Of a stretch of 64,000 nucleotides of DNA, positions 47,501-57,258 are shown in pieces. Location of the stretch: the NCBI RefSeq assembly GCF_041260155.1, contig NC_091945.1, positions 31,564,296 through 31,628,295 of the forward strand, given 5' to 3'. Every line of letters begins with the position of its first letter. Position 1 is the first letter of the stretch. Origin of the DNA: Ptychodera flava. Taxonomy: Eukaryota; Hemichordata; Enteropneusta; Ptychoderidae. A model generated the notes under the pieces. It searched no databases. It was not told the origin of the DNA and saw nothing but the letters and a program-made list of their open reading frames with translations. The position numbers and the translations under genes were made by a program.

Positions 47501-50500
47501 TATAAACTCAAACCATACACGTTGTCATCTCTTTTTCTCCCTACTTGTTCAGTGTCTGGCATAAAGACATTTGTTCAACAAACAACGAAAATACAGCTTG
47601 ACTTCCCAGTGAATTGACCCTCAAAATTACAGAAAATTAAAATTGTCGTTAAGCTAGTGCCTATATAGGTCAATAACCAGTCTTGTCATTTTTTTAAATC
47701 TCCAGAGCGATGTATTGCTGCGTCGTATTCCTTTTACTGATGGGAGGCTGTGGAAGTTTATCCGGAGTTGTTGTGTTTGCAGTATATGCATACTGCGATC
47801 CACTGCGTAAGGGTTTTATATCGAAGCCAGACCAGGTAAAAGACATCGATCTACAGTCAGCGTACTTTTGTAACGTTTTGCCAATGCGTGCAACAGCTTA
47901 GGAATATATTTTATAAAGACTGTCCGATTTTTATTCAGTTAAGGTAGTATGCGCCTCGAAATTGAAACTAAACAACTTTTTCTAAAACTTTCCTCAGGGC
48001 ACCTTTCATTCAGGCTCTTTCAAAATCAACCTTATGAATAATTATTGTGGTGAAGACGTTCCATCGACCATTTTCATACAAAACAAAGAAAGGGCCACTT
48101 GTAGATACCTTCATATTTCGTCACAATGCGGGTATTCCTAACCATGCAATGAAAGATGCAAGGCATATGAGTATTCCACGTTGAAGAAATTCCAACAAAT
48201 ACAATAAAATATGAATAAAAAATGAAGCCTGTATAGAACTTTGCGTAACCTGTTCAGTCTTTAAATTTATCGAACCACTTTTCTCTTTCTTCTTTTTTAA
48301 CGGGATATTGTATTCAAATTTAACTTTGTTTGCCACCTTTTGAATACTGGTTAGTTCTAAGGCCGCGAATTACAACAACTTTGTGAGCACAAATATCCAT
48401 ACCTACAGACTACTTACCTTTGTATTTTGTTAACTTGGTTTCTACATTTGTCCAATGTCTTTCTGAAATGTAGTTGCTGCCCTACTTCGTTGTGGAAAAT
48501 CTTGGCAATGTTCCTGGTCTACCTGGACTGTTTATTGCGTCGACATTCAGTGCCGCCCTTAGGTGAGCGCGAAGTCATTTATAATGTGTTATTGTTTTCC
48601 TGGCTCGGTAAAAATTAGCTGGTATTTTTGATATACAATTAAGGTTTTATCAACTTTCGTCAAATCAATCCAGATATATATCCGTAATTAGAAAAGTTTA
48701 TCAAATATGCAAATTAGCAAGTAACTTTCATTTCATCCCTTAATATCCTTTACGGCTGATATATCCTAGTGTGTTCAACATTTGTATCAAATCTCATCAA
48801 ATTGTGTGGAGCCGTTCTGCATGTATATCCGTTGATTCGAAAATCATCAATTATATAAATGGAAAAAAATTTGCAAGCCACACCCACTTTCCATTTTTAG
48901 AAGAATCCAAGTAGCAGATTTCATTCTAATACTATCAGCGGTTCTTTAGATATCGCGCCAGCAGATAGACACACATAGACAGACATGCAGAAAGGGACAG
49001 ACATATGTCAGACATTATATCATACCAGTATATTGGTGGCGCAAATGCAGTGATCTGATTGGTCGAGACGCGAAAATAACTGTGGTATATTCGCGATATA
49101 CCACGGTTGGCACATGCGTGAGCTCCCGTTCCATGCCAGAATTTCAATATACTGTTGTGATATAATAGCAATAAATCATACCCAGCTACGGTATATCACT
49201 CGATTTTGACCAGTTCACTTCATATATGCACTCGCTATCGCTCGTGCATATATGTCGTGAACTGGTCAAAATCTCGTGGTATACCATCGCTGGGTGTGAT
49301 TTATTGCTTAATTAGCTCACGTGTATGAACACGCGAGCCAAAAGGAAACCAACAAGATGTCGATTTCACTTGCTGTCATAACTTAAGGAGTAAATTTTTC
49401 TGAGTGCGTTAACTGAGAGAAACTACAGTATGTGGGGTTGGGGTAGGCACAATAATGTATACCTAGCTAGTTTAGAACCTCTCCGTTGTTTCGTTTACGA
49501 TACTTAACGAGCAATGAAATCATTAAAGGTTCTATACTGATTCCAAGCCAAATGAGCTCAAAGCTTTTATTTTATTTAATCTTCATGCAGTGATCCTTCA
49601 CTGCTTACACAACCATTCGGACGATTTCCAGTGTTTTCTTTTAACTTTGTAACATTAACTGAGCAGTTCTGGTATAATGACACCCTATAAACCAATATTA
49701 TCTCAACGTTTCAGCACTTTGTCTTCTGGACTGAATTCTATGGCTGCTGTGATCCACGAAGATTTCATAAAACCATGGAGATGCTGTCATAAAATTTCAG
49801 ACAAAACATCAACTATAATTTTGAAAGTACTATGTGAGTATCATATATTGCACCCTTCACTTTTAAATAAATCGTACCACCAGCATAAAGTGCACACCTA
49901 TGAAAGGTGCAGTTTCCGTTTAAGTACTGTGAGGGACTGTGGTTTAGTGCATATCTTCAAAATGTACCTTTCCTTACCTAAGCCAAAGTCTGCCAGGAGC
50001 CTGGATCCTAAATAGTTGGTAAAATGTCAACGATGCAGACATCATTTTCATTCAGTCTACAGTAATGACAATATGCGGACAATCACCACTATTTCCCAGA
50101 GTAGTTTTGTAAACTGAAACAACACTTTTCAGCAGAGTGGACATTTTTAAAGTACATTACCGCCCTGTGCTTCGTTTTAAAAAACGCTAAGCCAACCCTC
50201 GCAGTTGTCCAAGTTCTTTTATGCTGGCCCAGTCCCGGTCATAATGCTGGCCCAGTCCCCGGTCATAATAACTGAACTCTACTTAGTTTTGAATACTGGT
50301 TTTCTTCATCGCTAACAGAGTCTCTTATTAGACAAAAATGTCAATGTCGTGAACAGTGGTTTGGGGTTAGAATCATTTTTATACATATGCATACAATGAC
50401 TTTGATTTGCAGCAACCCTGCTTGGTGGCCTGGCTATTGTGTTTGTATTCGTCGTTTCTCAGTTTGGCATGATAATGCAAGTGTCTCTGAGCTTGGCTGG

Positions 50501-53500
50501 AATCCTTCTCGGGCCTGTGTTTGGTGTCTTCACACTCGGAATCTTCTTTCCATGCGCCAACTCATTCGTAAGTTGTTGTCATGTAGATTTGTGTGCATGA
50601 TTATTCTCCACAATTGCTCCCTATCACTGAAAGATTATATCCTATTATTAGGTATTTTCAATGTTGTCGGTCATATTTGTAATATCTTGATAGATGTTTG
50701 GCGCGAGGTTTACTTTTAGCAAAGCACTTATACTTGGTTTAAGTTGGCGATTCTGTGAAAAAACTCATTGTAGCAAGTTATTACAGATTTGTGTTATTAC
50801 TTTTGATATAAGACGCTTTGACCGGGATGACCGTAATCTCGGACCGCAATCGTAGGCCATCCTCACAGAGTTGTGGTGTGGCATGGCGTGGAATGAGTGG
50901 CGTCTGAATATGATTAGGATGAGTGTACTAGATCAGATTCGGCTGCGAATCTCGTGACAACGCTACTAAATTGCAATAACTCTCCCACATAGCATTAACA
51001 AAGAACGTTTTTATTTATAAATTGCACCAAGTCCACAAAGCACTCCAAAATCCGCGAAATATTAGTATGTATTTTTCTGGTTGTAAGCTAATGGTAGCAT
51101 ATTATTAACAGAGTTTCGTGTCCTTCACGAAATTCGTCCAAGACTATGATAAAAGTGTATTCAAATCAAGACAGATTGTATAACAATGATTTTTCTTTTT
51201 TAAGGGGGCCTTCTTTGGTTTGCTGAGCGGCATTGGGATGGGCGCAACTTTAAGTGCAGGTTCCTTCATATATAAAACAAGGCAGGCTCCTCTCCCCACC
51301 TCTATCGATGGCTGCCCCGTGTTCACCAGTACAGGAACAAATATAACCTCAGGAGTTGGAGTCAATTACACATTTTTAGAATTAACAACGATGACGCCGA
51401 TGAACGACACCGTTTCCCCTTTCGAATCTCCGAGTGAAGGGTAGGTATAGTCGTCATATTCCAACGGCAGAGTAGGTGGATGTTTCGTTTAAACTGCTCA
51501 TACACCTGAAAATTACAGTAGTGTAAAAACTCCGTAATCTATCATTAGGACACTGACCGTTTTCATGCAGTTCAGGTAAAAATGAACTGTGATTTATTCT
51601 ACACCGCGTCGCTGACAGCGGAGCTAATAAAAAGTCTTGCCTGGGTAACCCTACCCTGTACATAAAAGTACCCTTATAGAAGGCGGAGGAACGGGCTGTC
51701 ACTGAAGCCATGCCAGTAGATATATTAACCATGACATACTTCATATAATACGTTCTTTTCGTAGATATTAATATCATATAGAATATTTTTAAAGGTAGAA
51801 TGCGCCTAGGAACAGAAATTTGAACTCTCTTTTTTTACAATATTTTTCTGGTCTACCGCGTATGTGGACTCAATTTGAAGCTCTCGGAATAAAAAAATAA
51901 AATTTTCATTGTCTTATGTACGTGAAAATCGAAAATTAAAATTTCGAAAATGTAGTTTTCTCCCAAAGAGTAAACCCAGGGATGTCGGTCGTTTTGAATT
52001 TTAAATATTTGTTAATTTAATGTAATTCGTCATTCAGGTACCAAAGTTTACCCAGTAATCCCCGGTTTTTACACTCGGTTTTGCAAGAGATAATAGGTTG
52101 AAAGCTTCGTTGAGGAAAGTTTGGGCAAAAATTTAAGTCTTTCACTTTCGCGACTCCTCTATTACCCTAACCTGGAACAATTTTATTTTCTCAGGCCTGA
52201 ATGGTTCATACAGTTTGTTAGTATGTCGTATCTATGGTATGGTTTGGTGGAAATCATCACTGTTGTGATCATTGGTGTTCTTGTCAGCTTTCTCACAGGT
52301 ATGAAAATTACTCTCAATACAACCACAAAATGCTCTCTTTTGACAACAAACTATTCAAGTGCGTAGATATTCTATCTATGAAATTATACTTTTACTAGCG
52401 TCGCATTGACTGATGTTTCGTGACCACATACTTGTAAAATTACTTCTGCACACAAAGGTATCTGGAACATTTCTTTATATAAGATACAGAATATAATAAA
52501 TTCATGAGTACTAATCAAAAATGCACTGTATACACCACTAAACCTTAAAGAAGATATTTGAGAGTCGTTGGTGAACTTGACAAAGCAAGGCTATCTCCTG
52601 TGGTTTCTCCTGTGACCTTTAAACTTACAAGTGATTTTTACTTTCACAGGGTACAGAAAACCAAAGGATGTTGACGCTCGTTTGCTTTCCCCATTGTATC
52701 GTAAATGCCGTTGCTGTCTCCCGGAGTGCTGCTGTCCACCATTATACGAAAAGGCTGAAAAATCGGTGAATTTTACATTGTTGTATTTACGCAAACAAAA
52801 TTTTAAAAACTTACCAACATTCAGCAGGGAATGTTTTGGGAGTATTGGACTTTCAGTTCTTTTATGCTGTTTATAGTTCCGAAGTTGTTTATTAAGGTAG
52901 CAAGAGCTAGCTTTGAAAGGGAAAAATTGTCACTCTAAATCGAATAGAAAAGGTTCACAAGCGTGAACATTTTTGAGCTAGAAGAACAAATCATCTAAAA
53001 GTTACTGATACTCGAAATTCACAACGGTGACTTTTATCTCAAAGTAAACCCTGGTGGGAGAAAGTAAAGTTTCTGTTTTTAAAAATAAATACTAACGAGA
53101 AAACCACGATTAATTCCACAAGCCCTAAATGAGTCCACACTGTACCGGTGAAAGTATTAGAAAAACCGAACAGTCCGACTAACGTTGAGGCACATTCCAC
53201 GTTTGAGCGGAATATTAAATTGAAAGTACGGCAATTTCTTCAGCTGATTAAATGATTTAGTAGAGAGCGAATGCTGTGAAATATACGACACTTACACTGG
53301 CAGATCAAGTTTAGCACGTGAGCCGCACTCAAAAGGGACATTTTGGATGGCAAAGCATGAAGTCATTGACACATTTTGCAATTTTACGCAAAATTAAAAA
53401 CGTCAAGCCATGTGAACAGCGGTTTTTATGAGTTTTGTAACGGCGGCATTTTAGATACTATGCACATAGAACAAAAAGTCAACCACGCCAAAGAAGTTGT

Positions 53501-54262
53501 ATTTTTTCAAAACTTATATATACACAGATGCATAAGCTGGACCAACGACAGTTTCTAGACGTCGACTTTGTACTTGTAATTTTAAATATTTGGACCCTAC
53601 GTCCTACTCTTGCACTAAAATAATGCAAACTTTTTCATATGGTTATGGGTCGTATTGTAAACAAAAATGGCTAGTATTGCATCATCATGCACTGTCTGCC
53701 TGCTTACTTAATTAAAAGACTTTCTATGAGCATGTCTTTGATACAGATGAATGATGTGGTCGTACATTGTGATATACCGACGTCCTCAAGTTTTAGTTTG
53801 TACCGTACAGGATTCGATAATAATGCTTTTGCACAAACCTACCGTGTCCGACAGACATACAGTTAGACCGTGACGGTATTTTGTCATCTTCGCTTGCCAA
53901 GGTCTTTTGTCTGGGCAGCTGAATGCTCCTCGAAACCAGAGTGCGAAGTAACGGACCCGTATTTTGTATACACCACGGTTATGTAGAGAAATTACAAGGT
54001 CTAAAATGTGTCTGTAATTTGGAGAATTGGTCTTTTTGTTTTCTTTTAGGAATATGAAATTTCTGCAAATATTGTGAAGGTTTACGAAGATGATGATTCT
54101 ACTATACAATCAGCCGATGAGAGTGAGGAGGGTTCACCAGCAAGTGAGAGAAAACGAGAACAAGTTCACGCTAATGATGAAGATTCTGTCAAGAAACGAG
54201 AGATGAATGATAAATATGATACTATAGAACTGAAGAACCTGGAGAAGTGGGAAGCTATCTGA
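34107..54262 (+). CDS. SLC5A8-like: sodium-coupled monocarboxylate transporter (SLC5A8/12-like), 13 coding exons
   Basis: A plasma-membrane Na+/solute symporter of the SLC5 family, likely importing monocarboxylates. Coding exons: 34107-34454, 41861-41926, 42392-42511, 43119-43273, 43631-43771, 47706-47835, 48474-48562, 49715-49833, 50413-50567, 51205-51440, 52195-52298, 52650-52765, 54050-54262. All have GT-AG sites and matching phases, totalling 1,992 bp (663 residues), close to the family's roughly 610-650. Family marks: [20 protein letters not shown] (TM1), [13 protein letters not shown] (exon 2), [60 protein letters not shown] (TM8, with the Ser pair of the Na2 site), [15 protein letters not shown] and SMSYLWYG. 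The large loop in exon 10 has N-glycosylation sequons (NIT, NYT, NDT). The acidic tail ends EKWEAI, without the PDZ-type end of vertebrate SLC5A8. It appears intact. Other SLC5 members (A5, A6) are possible. Confidence 0.93.
34971..35170. repeat. (CATA)n microsatellite, left foldback arm
   Basis: Imperfect CATA repeats, preceded by (TA)n at about 34,896-34,941. The counterpart of (TATG)n at 40,930-41,100. Confidence 0.9.
35206..35480. repeat. 84-bp tandem repeat, left foldback arm
   Basis: Three full copies begin at 35,206, 35,290 and 35,374, and a partial one at 35,460. Each unit is internally palindromic (ACATTCAGCCTCG...CGAGGTTGAATGT). The open frames across it exist only because 84 is a multiple of three. 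Confidence 0.9.
35600..35965. repeat. 50-57-bp tandem repeat, left foldback arm
   Basis: About six or seven copies of a unit of about 50 bp containing AGCTAGCTGGGAAGTTTTAT and ACACAGACTCGGTG. It corresponds by position and partial sequence to the 48-bp array in the right arm. Confidence 0.88.
36537..37409. mobile_element. 0.87-kb TIR element nested in the foldback left arm
   Basis: The ends TAAGGGACTAGTCAGTTGCT and, inverted, TTAGGGACTGGTCAGTGTCT are followed on both sides by GGGGCGGTGGATT and by CACCCTGTTTT tracts. The centre is noncoding, with an (AT)n run at 37,171-37,241. Style (GGGGGGTCA tracts inside the ends) resembles the element at 30,873-32,656. Target duplication not seen. Confidence 0.75.
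37411..37660. repeat. centre of the foldback palindrome
   Basis: GAGAATTAGAAATGATCAGA and onward is inverted as far as TCTAATTCTCGTAAACACAA, with the symmetry point at AGAGATCTCT (about 37,529-37,538). Arms are about 80-90% alike here. Confidence 0.85.
37927..39623 (-). mobile_element. 1.69-kb non-autonomous transposon, copy 2 (inverted)
   Basis: A near-identical, inverted copy of 17,684-19,373 over its full length, including the GCGGGTTGCGGGCT arrays at both ends (37,942-37,998 and 39,556-39,609). It starts CCGGATGCGCTATTTTGCGG and ends AGCAGATACC. Unlike copy 1, no 8-bp target duplication is visible. It is inserted in the right arm of the foldback. Confidence 0.88.
39757..39890. repeat. 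palindrome inside the foldback right arm
   Basis: GTGTGTTACCGGCGTTATAT is inverted as TATAACGCTGGTAACACACA, and pairing extends to GCTAGCTC on both outer sides (arms of about 55-60 bp). Related units occur at 36,230-36,280 and 16,500-16,930. Confidence 0.85.
40225..40880. repeat. 48-bp tandem array, right foldback arm
   Basis: About 13 copies of a 48-bp unit with cores AAAATTTTGCAGCTCTATCA and AGTAAGTCAGGACGAGGT. The unit is 16 codons long, which creates long but meaningless open frames (repeated [15 protein letters not shown]). Confidence 0.93.
40930..41100. repeat. (TATG)n microsatellite, right foldback arm
   Basis: About 42 TATG units with a few changes, followed after a unique stretch by (TA)n at 41,229-41,280. 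Confidence 0.95.
41403..41548. repeat. 146-bp palindromic MITE
   Basis: CAGTCGCCTGTTTTCTAAAA is inverted as TTTTAGAAAACACGCGACTG. Pairing continues to the centre (GTGTATATACACCTGAGAA / TTCTCAGGCATATATACAC). It lies directly outside the foldback's right direct repeat. Confidence 0.85.
41611..41679. repeat. (CT)n microsatellite
   Basis: About 34 CT units between the palindromic MITE and coding exon 2. Confidence 0.95.
44489..44518. repeat. (ATT)n microsatellite
   Basis: Ten ATT units in intron 5 of the transporter gene. Confidence 0.9.
45695..45780 (-). repeat. tRNA-derived SINE-like piece
   Basis: On the minus strand the A box TAGCCGAGTGG is followed about 40 bp later by the B box GGTTCGAATCC, with GGAGA at the 5' side. 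This is the layout of a tRNA (Leu/Ser-like long variable region). The tRNA 3' half does not fold into a clear acceptor stem, so a SINE head or tRNA pseudogene is likelier than a working tRNA. The SINE body may extend to about 45,600. Confidence 0.55.
46540..47240. repeat. degenerate intronic repeat carrying X-box-like motifs
   Basis: Four or five diverged units of about 140-210 bp, each with GTTACCATGGCAAC or a near variant (46,548-46,561; 46,686-46,699; 46,901-46,914; 47,046-47,059), followed by text resembling AGTGTGGTTTTT...CTAACC. Lies between transporter exons 5 and 6. Confidence 0.65.
47942..48360. repeat. MITE family copy (AGGTAGTATGCGCCTC)
   Basis: Begins AGGTAGTATGCGCCTCGAAA, matching the end of the better-delimited copy at 61,186-61,485. 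The right end is not clear. Confidence 0.5.
48640..49340 (-). repeat. GCTCACGTGT-family repeat interrupted by a palindromic insertion
   Basis: 48,640-49,017 matches 55,430-55,790 (ATATGCAAATTAGC, GCCACACCC, CAGACATATG) in the same orientation. The palindromic head appears only at 49,316-49,337 (GCTCACGTGTATGAACACGC). Between lies about 300 bp with a strong inverted repeat at 49,169-49,308 (GCAATAAATCATACCCAGCT ... its inverse), evidently a second element inserted at the head. Confidence 0.65.
50196..50285. repeat. remnant of the TAAGGGAGCGTTCAG element end
   Basis: GGTCATAATAACTGAACTCT resembles the inverted end of the element at 30,873-32,656, with a duplicated GCTGGCCCAGTCCC unit before it. 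A short decayed copy. Confidence 0.45.
51793..52110. repeat. MITE family copy (AGGTAGTATGCGCCTC)
   Basis: Begins AGGTAGAATGCGCCTAGGAA, followed by AT-rich sequence with the family's general layout (a CAAAGTTTACCCAG tract). It sits in the intron just before exon 11. Right end uncertain. Confidence 0.5.
52892..53202. repeat. MITE family copy, diverged
   Basis: AAGGTAGCAAGAGCTAG at the left and GTTGAGGCACATTCCACG at the right resemble the family ends; internal AAGTAAACCCTGG matches the copy at 51,793. It lies in the last intron of the transporter. Confidence 0.4.
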
Positions 54263-57115
54263 GAATATCGCAAAAGAGCATTGCAGTTTTTATGGGTATA
54301 TAAAGCTTTTAATGACTTAGTCTAACAATATCAAGACTGATCCGTGTTTTGTTATGGGCGGTAACCCTGTATTACTGAGTTTCCCTTGGCGTATTTATGC
54401 AATCATAGTAAAGGATCAATAACCAGATATGAACTGAAAATGCTCACGTTTCATTATGTATTACATTTGTGCAAATTTGAACCTTTGCCACATGTTTACA
54501 ACTTCATTGAAAGTGTTATGATCAACATAATGAACAATATTCACTACAGATCAATTCTAAAGGTCATTAATTATTCAAATATGTAATTAGCTGAAATAAA
54601 AATGATTAATTTCTTTGGGTAGTGTCATTGTATTACCACTTAATGTAGCACGTGTAATTGCCTTTGGCCAAGTCCTTCAAGCTATATATGCCAAACTGTG
54701 AAGGCTTATTAGATATGCAAATTATAAATTAGCTGACATGAAAATGCGAAATGACTTTCACTATTGTTATAACCTGGTATAATCATCAATGTACATAGCA
54801 CGTTTTGCCAACTGTGATCAAGTAAATCCCAGTAGATATACCTAATTAGGAAAGTTCATTAAATATGCAAATTAGAAATTGACTGAAATATTGTCATTAA
54901 ATACGCACATTAGGAATTGGCTGAAATAAAAATTTTAAATGACCTTCAATAATGTTGTATCATAGTATCTTTAATGTACGTAACAAGTTTCGTCAACTTT
55001 GGTCTAGTCAATACAGATAAATATCCCTAATTAAGAAAGTTCATCAAGTATGCAAATTATAAATTGGCTGAAGTAAAAATGCTTAACTACTTTCAATTAT
55101 GTTGTATTACAGTATCTTAAATATATGTAGCAAGATTCATCAACTTTGGTCAAATCAATTCAGATATATATAACTAGTTAGGAAGTTCATTAAATATGTT
55201 AATAAGGAATTGGCTGCAGTAAAGTGCCTAATAACTTTCAATAATGTTATATCATAGAATTAGCAAGTTTCATTTATTTTGGTCAAATCGGTTCAAATAT
55301 AAATCCCTAATTTCAAAAGTTTAATATGCAAATTGGGAGTTGGATGAAGTAAAAATGCTTTCTGACTTTCAAGAATATCGTATCATAGTATCTTCAATAT
55401 ATGTAGCAAGTTTCATCAACTTTGGTCTAGTCAATTCAGATATATATCCCTAATTACAAAAGTTCATTAAATATGCAAATTAGCAATTATCTTTCATGTC
55501 AACCTTTAACATCTTTCATGGCTGATACATTTTGGTGTGATCAACATTTGTAGCAAATCTCATCAGATTGTTCACTCATTCTCAATGTATGTCTGTTTTT
55601 TTCTAACATCATTAATTATGCAAATGAGCAAAAAGTAAGCCACACCCGCCAAAAACTATTCAGTTCTTGCCATTTGCAAACTGAATCTATGTACCAGATT
55701 TGATTCTGATCTGATGAGCAGTTTTTGAAATATTTACCACACAGACAAACAGACACACAGACAGATAGGCAGACCTACATTGCTGTGACATATGCTGACA
55801 TGTAAACACGTGAGCAAAAAATTGAACTGGGGTTCCTAAACCATCCACCAATCTTCCAAAACCATGGCCAAAACACCGCTAGTTGTGGAAACATTGTTTT
55901 TATATTAGCATCAAGCCGCAAATGTTATATTTCTTATAACTTCAAAAAATATAACATGAATTCTGCTATGGAATCTGTAGAACACAATGTATCCTTTTTA
56001 TTCCAGAGTAGAATCATTGTTACATTTTTAAGAGATCATGTGCTATATTGACATGGCACTGCTATTTTTACATCTCAGCCAATCAGATAACTGTAATTGT
56101 GTCATGAATATACTAGTATGATATGATACCTTGTATATACCAGTATGATAGTAGCCTCTCCCCTTTAAAGGTGCCCTTCTCAATTCCTGGTTCTAGCATT
56201 AGCAAATGTGTCAACAGCCTATTAACAGTTTGTCATTGTTTTGTTTTCCATTGAATATTTTATCAAGGAAATAATATTTATATTAGATAAATCTGATAAT
56301 TGAGTGGGGGCTTTAAGTATTTGATAATCTTGCAGGGTAATATGGGCTCTGATGATTATACCATAGAACATGCACCTTCATTCTTTCAAAGGTCAGACAG
56401 GGTGTAATTACTTGCAAACCCACTGACTGCATTATTGTGTGCTTTCTTACAAACATTTCACCATGCGCGTACCAGTCTTACAGTTCAAAGAAAGTGAATT
56501 ATACATGTATGGAGCCTTCATGTGTTCCTATAGTCTGTGGAACCCAAGAGGAACAGTATAGTTGCATTTCCTTCAACTTTATTCTCCGCATTGATGGATT
56601 CGTGTACTTTTAAGTCATATTGTTACTTTTAGAAGCATGGTATTTAGTAATCTGCTTGTATTTCCATAAGCTGAATGATACAAATTTGATATTCAATTGT
56701 ACAATTAGGTCAATGAATGACCCTATTGCAAACCTACCATCATCAAAAGTAAACTCATATGGAACAATTATCACATTCTGCTTTTGCAAATGTACTTGCA
56801 GGAGTGACACCATTGACCATTTGGAATGTTGAACCAATACCATCTCTGGAGATAATGCTTTGTTGAGTTTTAAACAAGTTACATAATTTTATTACTTAAA
56901 TATCAATTTGTACAATGTCCTATGAATTCATTGTCCACATATCATTTTAAGTTCTAACTCAAAAATACAAACTGACATTACACTTATTGCAGAATATAAT
57001 GGAAATGATTCGTATCAATAAACATAACTCAAATTTGTTAAATATTACTGTGTCAGTACATTTTGTGTTCTGGAGTATCATTCATAAATACAACAGCCAG
57101 ATTTTGATTTTTGTG
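54263..57115. other. intergenic region between convergent genes
   Basis: 3' flank of the transporter (stop at 54,262) and of the ADAM-like gene (stop at 57,116). An AATAAA at 54,595-54,600 could be the transporter's poly(A) signal, though it lies at the start of a repeat. TTTATT at 56,888-56,893 gives AATAAA on the minus strand, 220 bp past the ADAM-like stop. No third gene seen. Confidence 0.6.
54590..55815 (-). repeat. tandem ATATGCAAATTAG repeat ending in a GCTCACGTGT head
   Basis: Six diverged units of about 140-180 bp, each with a TATGCAAATTAGAAATTGGC-like core (54,716; 54,867; 55,051; 55,193; 55,328; 55,475). The array leads into a non-repeated tail with GCCACACCC, a CAGACAGACA tract and the head ACACGTGAGC at about 55,805-55,815. 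Confidence 0.75.
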
Positions 57116-57258
57116 TTATTTTATTTCTTTCATAGTGTATCCGCGTAGTAACAAAGCTTTGAATGCTTCTTCTTCAGAGTCACTTATTTTCACTGCTTGA
57201 AGAAGTACATGCTTGCTAGCTGTTGGGAATGCAGATGATAACCGCTCCACAGCTGTTT
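57116..57258 (-). other. last exon encoding a CUE-like domain
   Basis: The 47 residues run ETAVERLSSAFPTASKHVLL to RGYTMKEIK. The FP dipeptide after a first helix and the EEEAFKALL dileucine near the end match the CUE/UBA-type three-helix signature (MFP ... LL). Entered by a phase-1 intron. Called by motif only. Confidence 0.6.
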
